From: JAENVT01 sp039931555
GTDB lineage: Bacteria > Actinomycetota > Acidimicrobiia > Acidimicrobiales > Ilumatobacteraceae
Direction: 5' to 3'
Length of the DNA stretch: 64,000 nt
NCBI GenBank assembly: GCA_039931555.1
Contig: JBDTRP010000116.1
Location: 62,001 to 126,000 of the forward strand
Shown: piece by piece, positions 7,959 to 16,506 of the stretch
Numbering within the stretch: the first letter of the stretch is position 1
Layout: each line of letters opens with the position of its first letter
Notes under the pieces: generated by a model
Databases searched by the model: none
What the model was told of the DNA's origin: nothing
What the model saw: only the letters and a program-made list of their open reading frames with translations
Translations under genes and position numbers: made by a program

Positions 7959-9368
7959 GTGAGCACACACGTCGCGGATGAACCGCGTACGGGCTCGGCG
8001 GCGCCTCTGCAGACCTCGGTGTTCGAAACCGACGCCCAGCTGAAGAAGCACCTCGACCGCACCCCTGCGTCGATCAAGCAGCTGATCATCCGATTCAGCA
8101 TCGGAGCCATCGCCGCACTGACCCTGGTCAGCGTGTTCACGGCGTTCGCCAGCCGGCGCGTCGGCACCGAGCAAGCCATCGCCCAGGCCCGCAATGCCAC
8201 CTTCTACATCGCCAAGGGCGTGATCGAGACCAACGCGGATGACGGGCTGATCAGGGGTGATCCCGCAGCGCAAGCACACCTCGACGACCGAGTGCAGGCC
8301 GCAGTCCTCAGCGACAACCTCGTCAGAGTCAAGGTGTGGCTGGAGGACGGCACGATCATCTACTCCGATCAGCACGAGCTCGTCGGCGACAAGTACATCC
8401 TCGACGCCGACAAGGCCGAGATGTTCGCCAACAACGACCCCGTCGCCAAGGCCGAGGTCAGCGACCTCTCAGCGCCCGAGAACGCCTACGAGCGCCCCTT
8501 CACCAAGTTGCTCGAGGTCTACCAGTTGACACACACGATCCAGGGCACGCCGGTGATCTTCGAGGCGTACTTCCGCTACAGCGGGGTCACCGAGGTCGGC
8601 CGTGACCTGTGGAAGCAGTTCGCACCGATCGCCATCGGGTCACTGATCGCCCTGGAGTTCATCCAGGTCCCGATCTTCATCACCCTCGCTCGGCGCCTTC
8701 GCGCCGCCCAATTGCAACGGGAGCGTTTACTGCGCCACGCGATCCAGGCATCGGAGGCCGAGCGCCGGCGGATCGCCAGCGACCTGCACGACGGCGTCGT
8801 GCAAGAGCTCACCGGGGTGTCACTGAGCCTGGCCGCGGCCAGCCGCACCGAGAGCAGCGATGCACCGAAGATGGCCGATGCATCATCGAGCATCCGCAGC
8901 AGCATCAAGTCGCTGCGTTCGTTGCTGGTCGAGATCTATCCACCGAACCTCCACGAGGAGGGCTTGGAGTTTGCTCTCGGCGATCTGCTCGGTGGAGTGT
9001 CGAACCGCGGCATCTCGGTGAAGCTCGAGATCGATCTCGGTAAAGCCGAGCTTTCCGCCGATACCGTCGGGCTCATGTACCGCAGTGCGCAAGAGGCGCT
9101 TCGCAACGTCATCAGTCACTCCGGCGCAACGAGGGTTCGCCTCGTGGCCCGGGTCACCGGCAACGTGGCCCGAGTCGTCGTCGACGACGACGGACGCGGC
9201 TTCACGCCTGAGCAGATCGAGCACACCAACAGCGATGGCCATTTCGGCTTGCGCGCTCTCTCTGGCCTCGTGGCCGATGCCGGTGGCAAGTTGTCGGTCC
9301 TGTCGGCCCCCGGCGCCGGCACCCGTGTCGAGGTCAAGCTCCCCGTCGTGTCCGGCGTACAACTGTGA
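7959..9368 (+). CDS. NarL-type sensor histidine kinase
   Basis: Membrane sensor kinase of 469 residues. A first TM helix (about 41-65) and a second (about 222-245) flank an extracellular sensor domain of about 155 residues. The HisKA_3 dimerisation helix follows, with phospho-acceptor His277 in DLHDGVVQEL, then an HATPase domain with the N-box (SAQEALRNVISHS), DDGRGF and HFGLRAL. The response regulator follows with a GTGA overlap, so the two are coupled. Signal unknown. Confidence 0.92.
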   Translation: MSTHVADEPRTGSAAPLQTSVFETDAQLKKHLDRTPASIKQLIIRFSIGAIAALTLVSVFTAFASRRVGTEQAIAQARNATFYIAKGVIETNADDGLIRGDPAAQAHLDDRVQAAVLSDNLVRVKVWLEDGTIIYSDQHELVGDKYILDADKAEMFANNDPVAKAEVSDLSAPENAYERPFTKLLEVYQLTHTIQGTPVIFEAYFRYSGVTEVGRDLWKQFAPIAIGSLIALEFIQVPIFITLARRLRAAQLQRERLLRHAIQASEAERRRIASDLHDGVVQELTGVSLSLAAASRTESSDAPKMADASSSIRSSIKSLRSLLVEIYPPNLHEEGLEFALGDLLGGVSNRGISVKLEIDLGKAELSADTVGLMYRSAQEALRNVISHSGATRVRLVARVTGNVARVVVDDDGRGFTPEQIEHTNSDGHFGLRALSGLVADAGGKLSVLSAPGAGTRVEVKLPVVSGVQL

Positions 9369-9982
9369 TCCGGCTGGCGGTCGTCGATGACCATGTGATC
9401 GTGCGCAACGGCCTCGAGCAACTGCTCGCGACCACCGACGACATCGAACTCGTCGGCATGGCCGCCAACGGCCTCGAGGCACTCGACCTCGTGGCGGAGC
9501 TACAGCCCGACGTCGTGCTGATGGACCTGTCGATGCCGGAGATGGACGGTGTGGAGGCGACCAAGAGGATCGTCGCAGCGCACCCCAATGTGCGAGTACT
9601 CGTCCTCACGTCGTTCAGCGACCAGAGCCGCATCATGGAGGCGCTGCGGGCCGGTGCGGAGGGTTACCTGCTGAAGCACTCCGAGCCCGACGAGATCGCC
9701 GCCGCGGTCCGCGCCGTCTACGAGGGCGGCTCGCCACTCGACCCGAAAGCAGCCAGGGTGCTCCTCGATTCCCGGCGCACGGCAGCAGACTCCGACACGC
9801 TGACCGATCGCGAGCGAGAAGTGCTGCTGCTGGTGCGCGGCGGTCTGGCCAACAAGCAGATCGCCCGGAAGTTGGGCATCAGCGAGCGGACCGTGAAGGC
9901 TCACCTCACCAACGTCTTTCAGCGGTTGGGTGTCACCGACCGCACGCAAGCTGCCCTCTGGGCCAGCGAACACCTCGATTGA
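9365..9982 (+). CDS. NarL/FixJ family response regulator
   Basis: Response regulator of 205 residues. The receiver domain shows the acidic pair DD (8-9), phospho-acceptor Asp54 in VVLMDLSMPEMDG, Thr in LVLTSF and the conserved Lys in YLLKHSEPDE. The C-terminal LuxR-type helix-turn-helix (TDREREVLLLVRGGLANKQIA, then ISERTVKAHLTN) occupies about 140-205. Its GTG overlaps the kinase stop. It pairs with the upstream kinase; targets unknown, though a DosR-like box lies before the ice-binding protein gene at 31144. Confidence 0.94.
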   Translation: MIRLAVVDDHVIVRNGLEQLLATTDDIELVGMAANGLEALDLVAELQPDVVLMDLSMPEMDGVEATKRIVAAHPNVRVLVLTSFSDQSRIMEALRAGAEGYLLKHSEPDEIAAAVRAVYEGGSPLDPKAARVLLDSRRTAADSDTLTDREREVLLLVRGGLANKQIARKLGISERTVKAHLTNVFQRLGVTDRTQAALWASEHLD

Positions 9983-10003
9983 CCGGAGGTACCGGCCGAC
10001 GGG

Positions 10004-10729
10004 TCAGGGCGTCGAAGGCGGAGGGCCCCCGGGGCTGCCGCCACCACCGCCGCCCTTGCCGCTTTGCTGGCCGGGATCGGTAGCAGACGGGCCAGGGGTC
10101 GACGCGCTCGTGGGCGTTGCGTCGGCACTGGTCGGGGTCGAAACGGACCCGGGGGTGGAGCGCTCGGTCGGGTGATCGTCGACGGTTGTGCCAGGCCCAG
10201 GGCCGCTCGAACTCGGACCCACCACCGTCGTGCCTGTGGCGGGCCCGTCGCTGCCGGGGCCACGGTGGTCGACGCTGTTGTCAGGGCCTTCATTCGAGGC
10301 TGAGCTCGCTGGAACGGGCTGAGCTTCGATCGACGACGCGAGCGTCGAAGCTGTCGTGGCGGGAACGGTGATTGCTTCCAGCGTCGCTTCCTTGCCTTCC
10401 GTCGACGACGAGCCGTGCTCGGACGCCAGCGTCGTGTCGGAGCTGTTGGCCCAGATCGCCGCCCTGGTCGGCGCGCCGAGCGACGGGAACAGGGTGTCAC
10501 GTACCGTGAACGCAGCCGCCGTTCCACCCACCGCTGTGAAGCAGTAGAGCAGCCAGCCGACGAGTGCCTTGGTGCGACGCCGCGAAGCGCGGGGACCGGC
10601 GGCATCGGATCCTCGCAACACATTGCGGATCGAAGCTCGTTCAGCGACGGCCTCGGTCGAACCCCTGATCATCGAACGAAGACCCTCGCCTCCGCCATGA
10701 CCCTTGTCGAGCCAGTCCTGGTCGCCCAC
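10004..10729 (-). CDS. Single-pass membrane protein with Ser/Thr/Pro-rich tail
   Basis: A 241-residue protein with an N-terminal cytoplasmic part of about 55 residues, a single TM helix (ALVGWLLYCFTAVGGTAAAFTV) and a long extracellular low-complexity tail rich in Ser, Thr, Pro and Gly, ending in a poly-Gly/Pro stretch. The tail composition suggests a flexible, perhaps glycosylated, wall-spanning region. I chose the GTG at 10729; a downstream ATG at MIRGSTEAV is an alternative. No family recognised. Confidence 0.6.
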   Translation of the reverse strand: MGDQDWLDKGHGGGEGLRSMIRGSTEAVAERASIRNVLRGSDAAGPRASRRRTKALVGWLLYCFTAVGGTAAAFTVRDTLFPSLGAPTRAAIWANSSDTTLASEHGSSSTEGKEATLEAITVPATTASTLASSIEAQPVPASSASNEGPDNSVDHRGPGSDGPATGTTVVGPSSSGPGPGTTVDDHPTERSTPGSVSTPTSADATPTSASTPGPSATDPGQQSGKGGGGGGSPGGPPPSTP

Positions 10730-10856
10730 GTTGATCAGTGTGGTGGCAGTCCGGCGCGATTGGCAACAGTACAAAGGTAGTACGACCACCGGCCTATCCC
10801 CTGCTCACGGGCCATCCGGAGCCGTTCAACGGGCACCGTGGCGGTACAGTGCCGGC

Positions 10857-12266
10857 ATGGGGGAAACACCGTGGCAAGGCGATGCGTGTTCGTTGGTCGA
10901 AGAGTTCCGCAGCGGGCGCCGATCGCCGTCCGAGGAGCTCGAGGCGACCTACTCGGCACTCGAGACGAGCTCGCTCAACGCGTTCTGCTACGTGCCGCGT
11001 GAACAGGCCGAGCGCGCGGCGAGCACGGCCGATGTCACCAAACCGTTCGGCGGCGTGCCGATCGGGGTCAAAGAGCTCGATCAGGTCACCGGGTGGCCCG
11101 ACACTCATGCCTCGGTCCCGCTGCGGGATCAGGTGGCGGACTACACCAGCGTGATGGTGCAGCGCATCCGTGATCTCGGCGGCGCGGTCCTCGCCGGCCA
11201 GACGACTGCCAGCGAGTTCGGCGGCGTCAACGTGACGCGCACGGTGCTGCACGGCACGACGCACAACCCATGGCAGAACGGCCGCACACCGGGTGGTAGT
11301 TCGGGTGGCACGGCGGCTGCCGTGTCGGGCGGCCTGGTGACCCTGGCGACCGGGGGCGACGGGGGCGGTTCGATCCGCATCCCCGCCGGGTTCACCGGAC
11401 TGGTCGGGCTGAAGGCGACGATCGGGCGAATCCCGCGCGGCCCACGCGCCGAGTACGGCAACCTGACCGTCACGATCGGGTGCCTGTCGCGATCGGTGCG
11501 CGACACCGCCCGCTGGTTCGATGTGTGCAACGGCTACGACGGCCGCGACCCGCTGAGCCTGCCACGGGTGCAAGGGTGGGAGGCCGGGCTCGGTCGACAT
11601 CTCGAGTCGCTGCGAGGCGCCCGCGTGGCCGTCGCGCCGACGTGGGGCAACGCCACGGTCTCACCGGTGATGTGGGAACTGCTCGACGAAGCCGGTGTCG
11701 CGTTGATGGCCGATACGGGCATGATCCGGGTCGACGATGTCGACACCAAGCTGCCCAACATGGGCGCGGCATGGTCGATCAGCGGGATGATCGCCGTCGC
11801 CGCACAACTCGGTGATCGGTGGCCGGCGTGTGCCGACGAACTGACTCCGGAGATGCGCTACGGCCTGGAATCCACCGCTGGGCTGTACGGCGCCGAGGCG
11901 CGGGCCAAGATCGAACGCCGCAGAATCGAGCTCAACGAGGCCATGGCTCGAGTCTTCGACCCGGTCGACGGTGTCGATTTCGTGATCACGGCGTCGAATC
12001 CCGATGTCGCCTTCGACGCCGACGGGCCACTGCCGGCCGTCTTCGGTGGGGTCGAAGCTGGCGCCAAGAACAACGGTCGGCTCACGTTCCCGGCCAACCT
12101 GTACGGCAACCCGGCGATCTCCATCCCAGCGGGCACTCTCGACGGCTTGCCCATCGGTCTGCAGATCGTGGGTCGTCACTACACCGAGGAGTTGTTGCTC
12201 GACCTGGCGCTGTCGGTCGAGCGCTCGCGGCCGTGGCCATTGGTCGCGCCGGACTCGCCACGGTGA
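10857..12266 (+). CDS. Amidase signature family protein
   Basis: Ser-cisSer-Lys amidohydrolase of 469 residues. Catalytic Lys lies in GVPIGVKELDQV, cis-Ser in GGSSGGTAAAVSGG and nucleophile Ser in GDGGGSIRIPAGF, in the expected order. Family members hydrolyse amides such as aryl or aliphatic amides; specificity is not visible. Leaderless start is likely: -10 TACAGT at 10845-10850 ends six bases before the ATG. Its stop overlaps the MFS start, suggesting a transporter that moves its substrate or product. Confidence 0.93.
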   Translation: MGETPWQGDACSLVEEFRSGRRSPSEELEATYSALETSSLNAFCYVPREQAERAASTADVTKPFGGVPIGVKELDQVTGWPDTHASVPLRDQVADYTSVMVQRIRDLGGAVLAGQTTASEFGGVNVTRTVLHGTTHNPWQNGRTPGGSSGGTAAAVSGGLVTLATGGDGGGSIRIPAGFTGLVGLKATIGRIPRGPRAEYGNLTVTIGCLSRSVRDTARWFDVCNGYDGRDPLSLPRVQGWEAGLGRHLESLRGARVAVAPTWGNATVSPVMWELLDEAGVALMADTGMIRVDDVDTKLPNMGAAWSISGMIAVAAQLGDRWPACADELTPEMRYGLESTAGLYGAEARAKIERRRIELNEAMARVFDPVDGVDFVITASNPDVAFDADGPLPAVFGGVEAGAKNNGRLTFPANLYGNPAISIPAGTLDGLPIGLQIVGRHYTEELLLDLALSVERSRPWPLVAPDSPR

Positions 12267-13615
12267 CGTCAGCGAAGCCGGCGACCACCCGGCTCGACCG
12301 CCAGCAGCGCCTGATGGCCATCGGGCTCGTGCTCGGAGTGACGATGGTCGCCTTCGAGATCACTGCGGTCCTCACCACGCTGCCGACCATCACCGACGAA
12401 CTGCACGGCGACTCGTTGTACGGCGTGGCCCTTGCCTCCTACACGCTGGCCAACCTGGTTGCCCTGGTCGTCACCGGGGAGTTGACCGATCGCTTCGGAC
12501 CGGCACGGCCGTACTTGGCCAGCCTCGCCGTGTTCGCCGCCGGCCTCGTCGTTGCCGCAACGGCTCCGGGCATGGCGCTGGTCGTGCTCGGTCGCACGCT
12601 GCAGGGCGCAGGTACCGGTGGGCTCGCGCCGATTGCATACGTGCTGGTCAAGAAGGCCTTTCCGACCGACCGACAGCCGGCGATGTATGCCTATCTGTCG
12701 GCTGGATGGGTGCTGCCCAGCCTCATCGCCCCCGCAATCGCCGGGACGATCACTGATCAGCTCGGTTGGCGCTGGGTGTTCTGGTTCCTCTTGCCGCTGA
12801 TCCCTGTGGTGGCGTTCATCACGGTGCGGCCGATGCGGGCGTACCCGTCGACGGGCACCACGGTCGTGCGCCACTCCCGGATCGGCGCGGCCATACTCGC
12901 CGCGGCCGGCATCGGCAGCTTCGTCACGTCGTTGCAGTTCAGGAACCCCGTTGCGGCAGTGGGTGGCGCCGCGTTCGGGCTGGCGATCGGCCTGCCGAGC
13001 CTGCGCCGCCTGCTGCCCGCCGGTGTGCACCGCGCTGCCCGCGGCTTGCCGGCGATCGTGCTCTGTCGGATCTTCGCCACCGCGGCATTCCTGGGAGCCG
13101 ACAGCTTCATCCCACTGGCCGCCGACCGGATCCACGGCACCTCGCCGACGGTGCAGGGCTTCGTCATCATCGGCGCTTCACTGACGTGGACCTGCGGACA
13201 GTGGTTCGTCGCCCGCCATCCCGACATCGATCCTCGGCGTGCGGTGCGATGGGGGTTCGTCACGATGGCGATCGGCCTCGGTGCAAGCGCGCCGGTGCTC
13301 GCCTCGGGTTGGCCATTGTGGGCGACGTTCTTCACCTGGGCCATCGGTGGGTTCGGCATGGGCCTGCTGTTCAACCCGACAACGGTGACAGCGATGTCGC
13401 ATGCCGACGAGGGCGCCGAGGGCCTGGTCAGCAGCCAGGTCAACCTCGCCGACGCCGTCGGGTTCTCGATGATGGGTGGCGTCGGAGGAGCAATGGTCGC
13501 CCTGTCGGATCGCACCAGCTTGTCGTTGGCCGGCGGGCTGGGCATCAACTTCTCGTTGGCGATCGCGCTCGCCTGCATCGGTGCGATCTGCGCCCGCCGG
13601 ATCGCGGCGCGCTAG
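12263..13615 (+). CDS. MFS transporter (drug:H+ antiporter type)
   Basis: Major facilitator protein of 450 residues. The GTG start overlaps the amidase TGA by three bases (GTGA), giving translational coupling. Motif A-like GELTDRFGPARPYL follows TM2, motif C-like regions and GRTLQGAGTGGLAPIAYVLV are typical of 12/14-TM drug exporters. The first TM begins near residue 17 and the last ends near 448. Substrate unknown; the coupling to an amidase is the only hint. Confidence 0.9.
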   Translation: MTSAKPATTRLDRQQRLMAIGLVLGVTMVAFEITAVLTTLPTITDELHGDSLYGVALASYTLANLVALVVTGELTDRFGPARPYLASLAVFAAGLVVAATAPGMALVVLGRTLQGAGTGGLAPIAYVLVKKAFPTDRQPAMYAYLSAGWVLPSLIAPAIAGTITDQLGWRWVFWFLLPLIPVVAFITVRPMRAYPSTGTTVVRHSRIGAAILAAAGIGSFVTSLQFRNPVAAVGGAAFGLAIGLPSLRRLLPAGVHRAARGLPAIVLCRIFATAAFLGADSFIPLAADRIHGTSPTVQGFVIIGASLTWTCGQWFVARHPDIDPRRAVRWGFVTMAIGLGASAPVLASGWPLWATFFTWAIGGFGMGLLFNPTTVTAMSHADEGAEGLVSSQVNLADAVGFSMMGGVGGAMVALSDRTSLSLAGGLGINFSLAIALACIGAICARRIAAR

Positions 13616-13621
13616 TCGGGT

Positions 13622-14038
13622 CTAGGAACCGGTGGGCGGCAACAGCCAGAACGACAGGTCTCCAGCGGGCTCCTCGCCGATCGAGACCTGGACATCGACC
13701 TGACCCGGTCGAGCAAATTGGATCGGCACGAGATCGATCACCTGGGGCACGTTGATGCCTTCGCCCGGAAAGGCCTTCGACACCGTGTTGAGCTGAATGC
13801 CCACCTCGGCGTTGGCGATCACCTCGGCCGTATCGGGATACTTGAGCCGCACATGAACCTGGTGTGACTGGCCCAGCGACGCAGCCGGCAGGTGCACGAC
13901 CATGGCGAGGTGCAGACGCGGATTGGCGGGATACTTGCTCTGCACCACTCGGCTCACACCGCCGGAGCTGACGAACAACAGACCATCGCGCACCTGCGCG
14001 AAATCGCAGAGCAGCAGCGTGGTCAGGCGGGCAGTCAC
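13622..14038 (-). CDS. DUF6941-like protein
   Basis: A 138-residue protein starting VTARLTTLLLCDFAQVRDGLLFVSSGGVSRV in form, a pattern I associate with DUF6941, a widespread actinobacterial family without known function. It has beta-rich character with PQVIDL and a C-terminal SFWLLPP. The GTG at 14038 is preceded by a -10 TAGGGT (14046-14051) with seven bases between, supporting a leaderless start over the longer frame. Convergent with the MFS gene, six bases between stops. Confidence 0.7.
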   Translation of the reverse strand: MTARLTTLLLCDFAQVRDGLLFVSSGGVSRVVQSKYPANPRLHLAMVVHLPAASLGQSHQVHVRLKYPDTAEVIANAEVGIQLNTVSKAFPGEGINVPQVIDLVPIQFARPGQVDVQVSIGEEPAGDLSFWLLPPTGS

Positions 14039-14122
14039 GGCCACGACCCTACCGACCGGGCCACCCGCCAGAAGCAAGCCCGCCACAGACAAGAGGGAAC
14101 CGAACGCCTACCTTGAGCGTGT

Positions 14123-14395
14123 ATGAGCGTGCGACTTCGGGCACTTTCGTTCGGCGCGCTCGTCGTCGGGTCGGTGATCGCTGTCGACCCTGCAGGGCTG
14201 TCCCCATTCGGGCCGGCGAAGTGGCTGGTCGTCTCGACCGCCGCAGCGGCGACTGTCGCATGCGCGTTGCGCACGGGCGCGACACGATGTCATCGACGCA
14301 GTTGGTGGATGTGGATGGCGCTGCTGGCACTGCTGGCCCTCGACGCCGCAGGAATCCCCAAGACCGTCGTGCTCGTCGGCACAGCCAAGTCGTAG
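14123..14395 (+). CDS. Small membrane protein; possibly N-terminal remnant of an O-antigen ligase
   Basis: A 90-residue protein with three hydrophobic segments (about 8-22, 33-48, 61-77). The start SVIAVDPAGLSPFGPAKWL and the end AGIPKTVVLVGTAKS resemble the first few membrane helices of O-antigen ligase/polymerase-type proteins, which are several times longer. It stops seven bases from the convergent ligD gene. A -10-like TACCTT (14109-14114) precedes the ATG. Either a genuine small membrane protein or a truncated ligase; the homology is from memory of pattern only. Confidence 0.5.
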   Translation: MSVRLRALSFGALVVGSVIAVDPAGLSPFGPAKWLVVSTAAAATVACALRTGATRCHRRSWWMWMALLALLALDAAGIPKTVVLVGTAKS

Positions 14396-14401
14396 CGACG
14401 C

Positions 14402-15301
14402 TCAGCGCGACGGCAGGGTCTGCTTGGTCGTCAGGACCGGCTCGAACAGATCGCCGAGCCGGTCGACGCGGTCCAGCACGTCGTCGATGGTGAACCTCAG
14501 CGCGGCATCGCCGCGGGCGCCCGCTTCGACCTCTGCCCACGAGACGGGAGTCGAGACCGTCGGCTCCGGGCGGGCACGCATCGAGTAGACGCCGATGGTC
14601 GTCTTGAACCGGGCGTTCTGGCTCCAATCGACGAAGATCTTCCCCGGGCGATGGACCTTGGCCATCACGGTGGTCACCCGGTCGCGGTGCTGACGCTCCA
14701 GCACTTGGCCGACTGCGAGCGCGAAGTCGCCGGCGCCGTCGTGCGTCGCCGGCGTGTTCAATGGCACGTACATCTGCAAGCCCTTCGAGCCCGAGGTCTT
14801 GCACCAGCCCTCCAACTCGACTGCTGCCAACACCTCGCGAACCCACAGTGCGATCTCGCAACACTCTGTGATCGCGGCTGGCGCACCCGGGTCGAAGTCG
14901 AACACCATGGCGAGTGGAGTCTCCAGGTCCGCGGCGGCCGCCATCGGCACGTGCAGTTCGAGCGCGGCCATGTTGGCTGCCCAGACCAGCGCCGCCGGCT
15001 CGTCGAAGCGGCAATAGCCGATGTCGCCGTCGTGGTCGCCCGGACCGAGCGCTGTCGGTATCCACGACGGTCGGTGCTTCGGGCAGCGCTTCTCGAAGAA
15101 ACCCGTCGTCTCCACACCGTTCGGGAACCGCTTCAACGTGATGCACCGTCCGGTGAGGTGCGGCAGCATCACCGGGGCGATGCGGGCGTAGTAGTCGATC
15201 GCCTCGCCCTTGGTCGTGCCCGTGCCGGGGTACAGCACCTTGTCGAGGTTCGACAACGACAACTCGCGCTCGCCGACGCGCACGACGGTCCCACCGCTCA
15301 T
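14402..15301 (-). CDS. ligD: LigD polymerase/primase domain protein (NHEJ)
   Basis: Stand-alone archaeo-eukaryotic primase-type polymerase of 299 residues, corresponding to the PolDom of LigD. It fills gaps during non-homologous end joining. Visible: LSNLDKVLYPGTGTTKGE near the start, the catalytic acidic pair in MVFDFDPG, CKTSGSKGLQMYVPL, and KIFVDWSQN (with the third catalytic Asp). No ligase or nuclease domain is attached here. The Ku gene lies 291 bases upstream on the same strand, separated by a palindromic repeat array. Confidence 0.93.
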   Translation of the reverse strand: MSGGTVVRVGERELSLSNLDKVLYPGTGTTKGEAIDYYARIAPVMLPHLTGRCITLKRFPNGVETTGFFEKRCPKHRPSWIPTALGPGDHDGDIGYCRFDEPAALVWAANMAALELHVPMAAAADLETPLAMVFDFDPGAPAAITECCEIALWVREVLAAVELEGWCKTSGSKGLQMYVPLNTPATHDGAGDFALAVGQVLERQHRDRVTTVMAKVHRPGKIFVDWSQNARFKTTIGVYSMRARPEPTVSTPVSWAEVEAGARGDAALRFTIDDVLDRVDRLGDLFEPVLTTKQTLPSR

Positions 15302-15344
15302 GACCCGACCCTACGCGATCGGCGCCTCACCTACTCGGCCGACC

Positions 15345-15569
15345 GTGAGTCAGATCGCGCGACTGGCGCGACACCGGACTCACACCGCTGCCAACTCCGT
15401 GCAGCCGTGAGTCAGATCGCGCGACTGACGCGAGAACCGACTCACAGCCACCGGTCCACGACAACCGTGAGTCAGATCGCGCGACTGGGCGCGACACCGG
15501 GCTCACACCGCTGCCAACTCCGTGCAACCGTGAGTCAGATCGCGCGACTGGGCGCGACACTGGACTCAC
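15345..15569. repeat. Array of four imperfect palindromic units
   Basis: Four units of 39-40 bases at 15345-15383, 15407-15445, 15467-15506 and 15530-15569, all starting GTGAGTCAGATCGCGCGACT and ending in a variant of GACTCAC. The ends GTGAGTC/GACTCAC pair, and an inner TCGCGC/GCGCGA pairs with small bulges. Gaps are 23, 21 and 23 bases; the first and third gaps are the same except for one base. This is a roughly 61-base tandem repeat of hairpins in the space between Ku and ligD. Not a CRISPR (see rejected list). Confidence 0.9.
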
Positions 15570-15592
15570 GGCCGGGCGACCGGAGTGGTGAA

Positions 15593-16462
15593 CTAGGCCG
15601 ACTTGCGGACTCGCCGGGGCTTGGCCTTCGAGTCGGCGCCGACGACCTCGAGGTCGGGGCCACCAGCGGGGTGTCGACCACGGGCGGCCTTGGCCGCCTT
15701 CACGCTGGCCTCCAACGCGGCCATCAGGTCAACAACCTGCGGGGCAGCTGCGGCGGGCGCCGGTGCCTCGAACTCTTCGCCGGCAGCCTTTCGCTCGATC
15801 AGATCGAGCACCTGCTCGCGGTAGTTGTCGCGGTACTTCGACGGGTCGAAATCGGCGGACAGGGACTCGACCAACGCTTCGGCCATCTTCACTTCTTTGG
15901 CGCTGACCTCGATCGAGTCGAGCACGCCGAGCTCTTCGATCGACTCGAGCGACACGACCTCGTCGGCGAACACCATGGTGCTCATCAACAACGTGCCCTC
16001 AGAGGCCCGAACAGCAGCGACGTATTGTTTGTTGCGCATCACGAAGCGACCGATGGCCACCTTTCCGGCAGCCTCCATCGCCTGGGCCAGCAGTGCATAT
16101 GGCTTGGGTGCCTTGTCGGGGGCGAGGATGTACGGCGAGTCGAAATAGACCGGGTCGATCTCGTCGAGATCGACGAACTCCTCGAGGTCGATGCTCTTGG
16201 TCGCCGAGGGGATGAACGGCTCCAGGTCATCGGGGTCGACAAGGACGTATCGGCCCTTGCTGATCTCGTAGCCCTTGACGATGTTCTCGTCAGGAACGTC
16301 CTCGCCCGTCTCGGCCGAAACCTTCTTCAGACGGATGCGGCCCATGGTGCGCTCGTCGAGCTGGTTGAACGACACGCTCTTCTTGCTGACGGCATGGAAC
16401 ATCTTGATGGGGATGGCTACGAGTCCGAAACTGATCGTCCCGCTCCACACTGGCCTCGGCAT
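15593..16462 (-). CDS. ku: Ku protein (NHEJ)
   Basis: Prokaryotic Ku homodimer subunit of 289 residues that binds DNA ends and recruits LigD. Begins MPRPVWSGTISFGLVAIPIK, the family hallmark, with KGYEISKGRYVLVDPDDL and the EFVDLDEIDPVYFDSPYIL strand. The core ends near residue 250; a basic C-terminal tail (KAAKAARGRH, then KAKPRRVRKSA) follows, as in many actinobacterial Ku proteins, and may aid DNA binding. Same strand as ligD. Confidence 0.96.
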   Translation of the reverse strand: MPRPVWSGTISFGLVAIPIKMFHAVSKKSVSFNQLDERTMGRIRLKKVSAETGEDVPDENIVKGYEISKGRYVLVDPDDLEPFIPSATKSIDLEEFVDLDEIDPVYFDSPYILAPDKAPKPYALLAQAMEAAGKVAIGRFVMRNKQYVAAVRASEGTLLMSTMVFADEVVSLESIEELGVLDSIEVSAKEVKMAEALVESLSADFDPSKYRDNYREQVLDLIERKAAGEEFEAPAPAAAAPQVVDLMAALEASVKAAKAARGRHPAGGPDLEVVGADSKAKPRRVRKSA

Positions 16463-16506
16463 AGCGGTAAGTCTGCCCCGAAACTCGCGGTTTCACCAGG
16501 CCTGCG

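Noticed and set aside
12269..13578. Long minus-strand frames opposite the MFS transporter
   Set aside because: Typical antisense open frames of a GC-rich gene; no motifs, while the plus strand has clear TM helices and MFS motifs.
15345..15569. CRISPR array
   Set aside because: Repeats and gaps are regular, but the gaps are only 21-23 bases, two gaps are nearly identical, the units themselves are long imperfect hairpins, and no cas genes are present.
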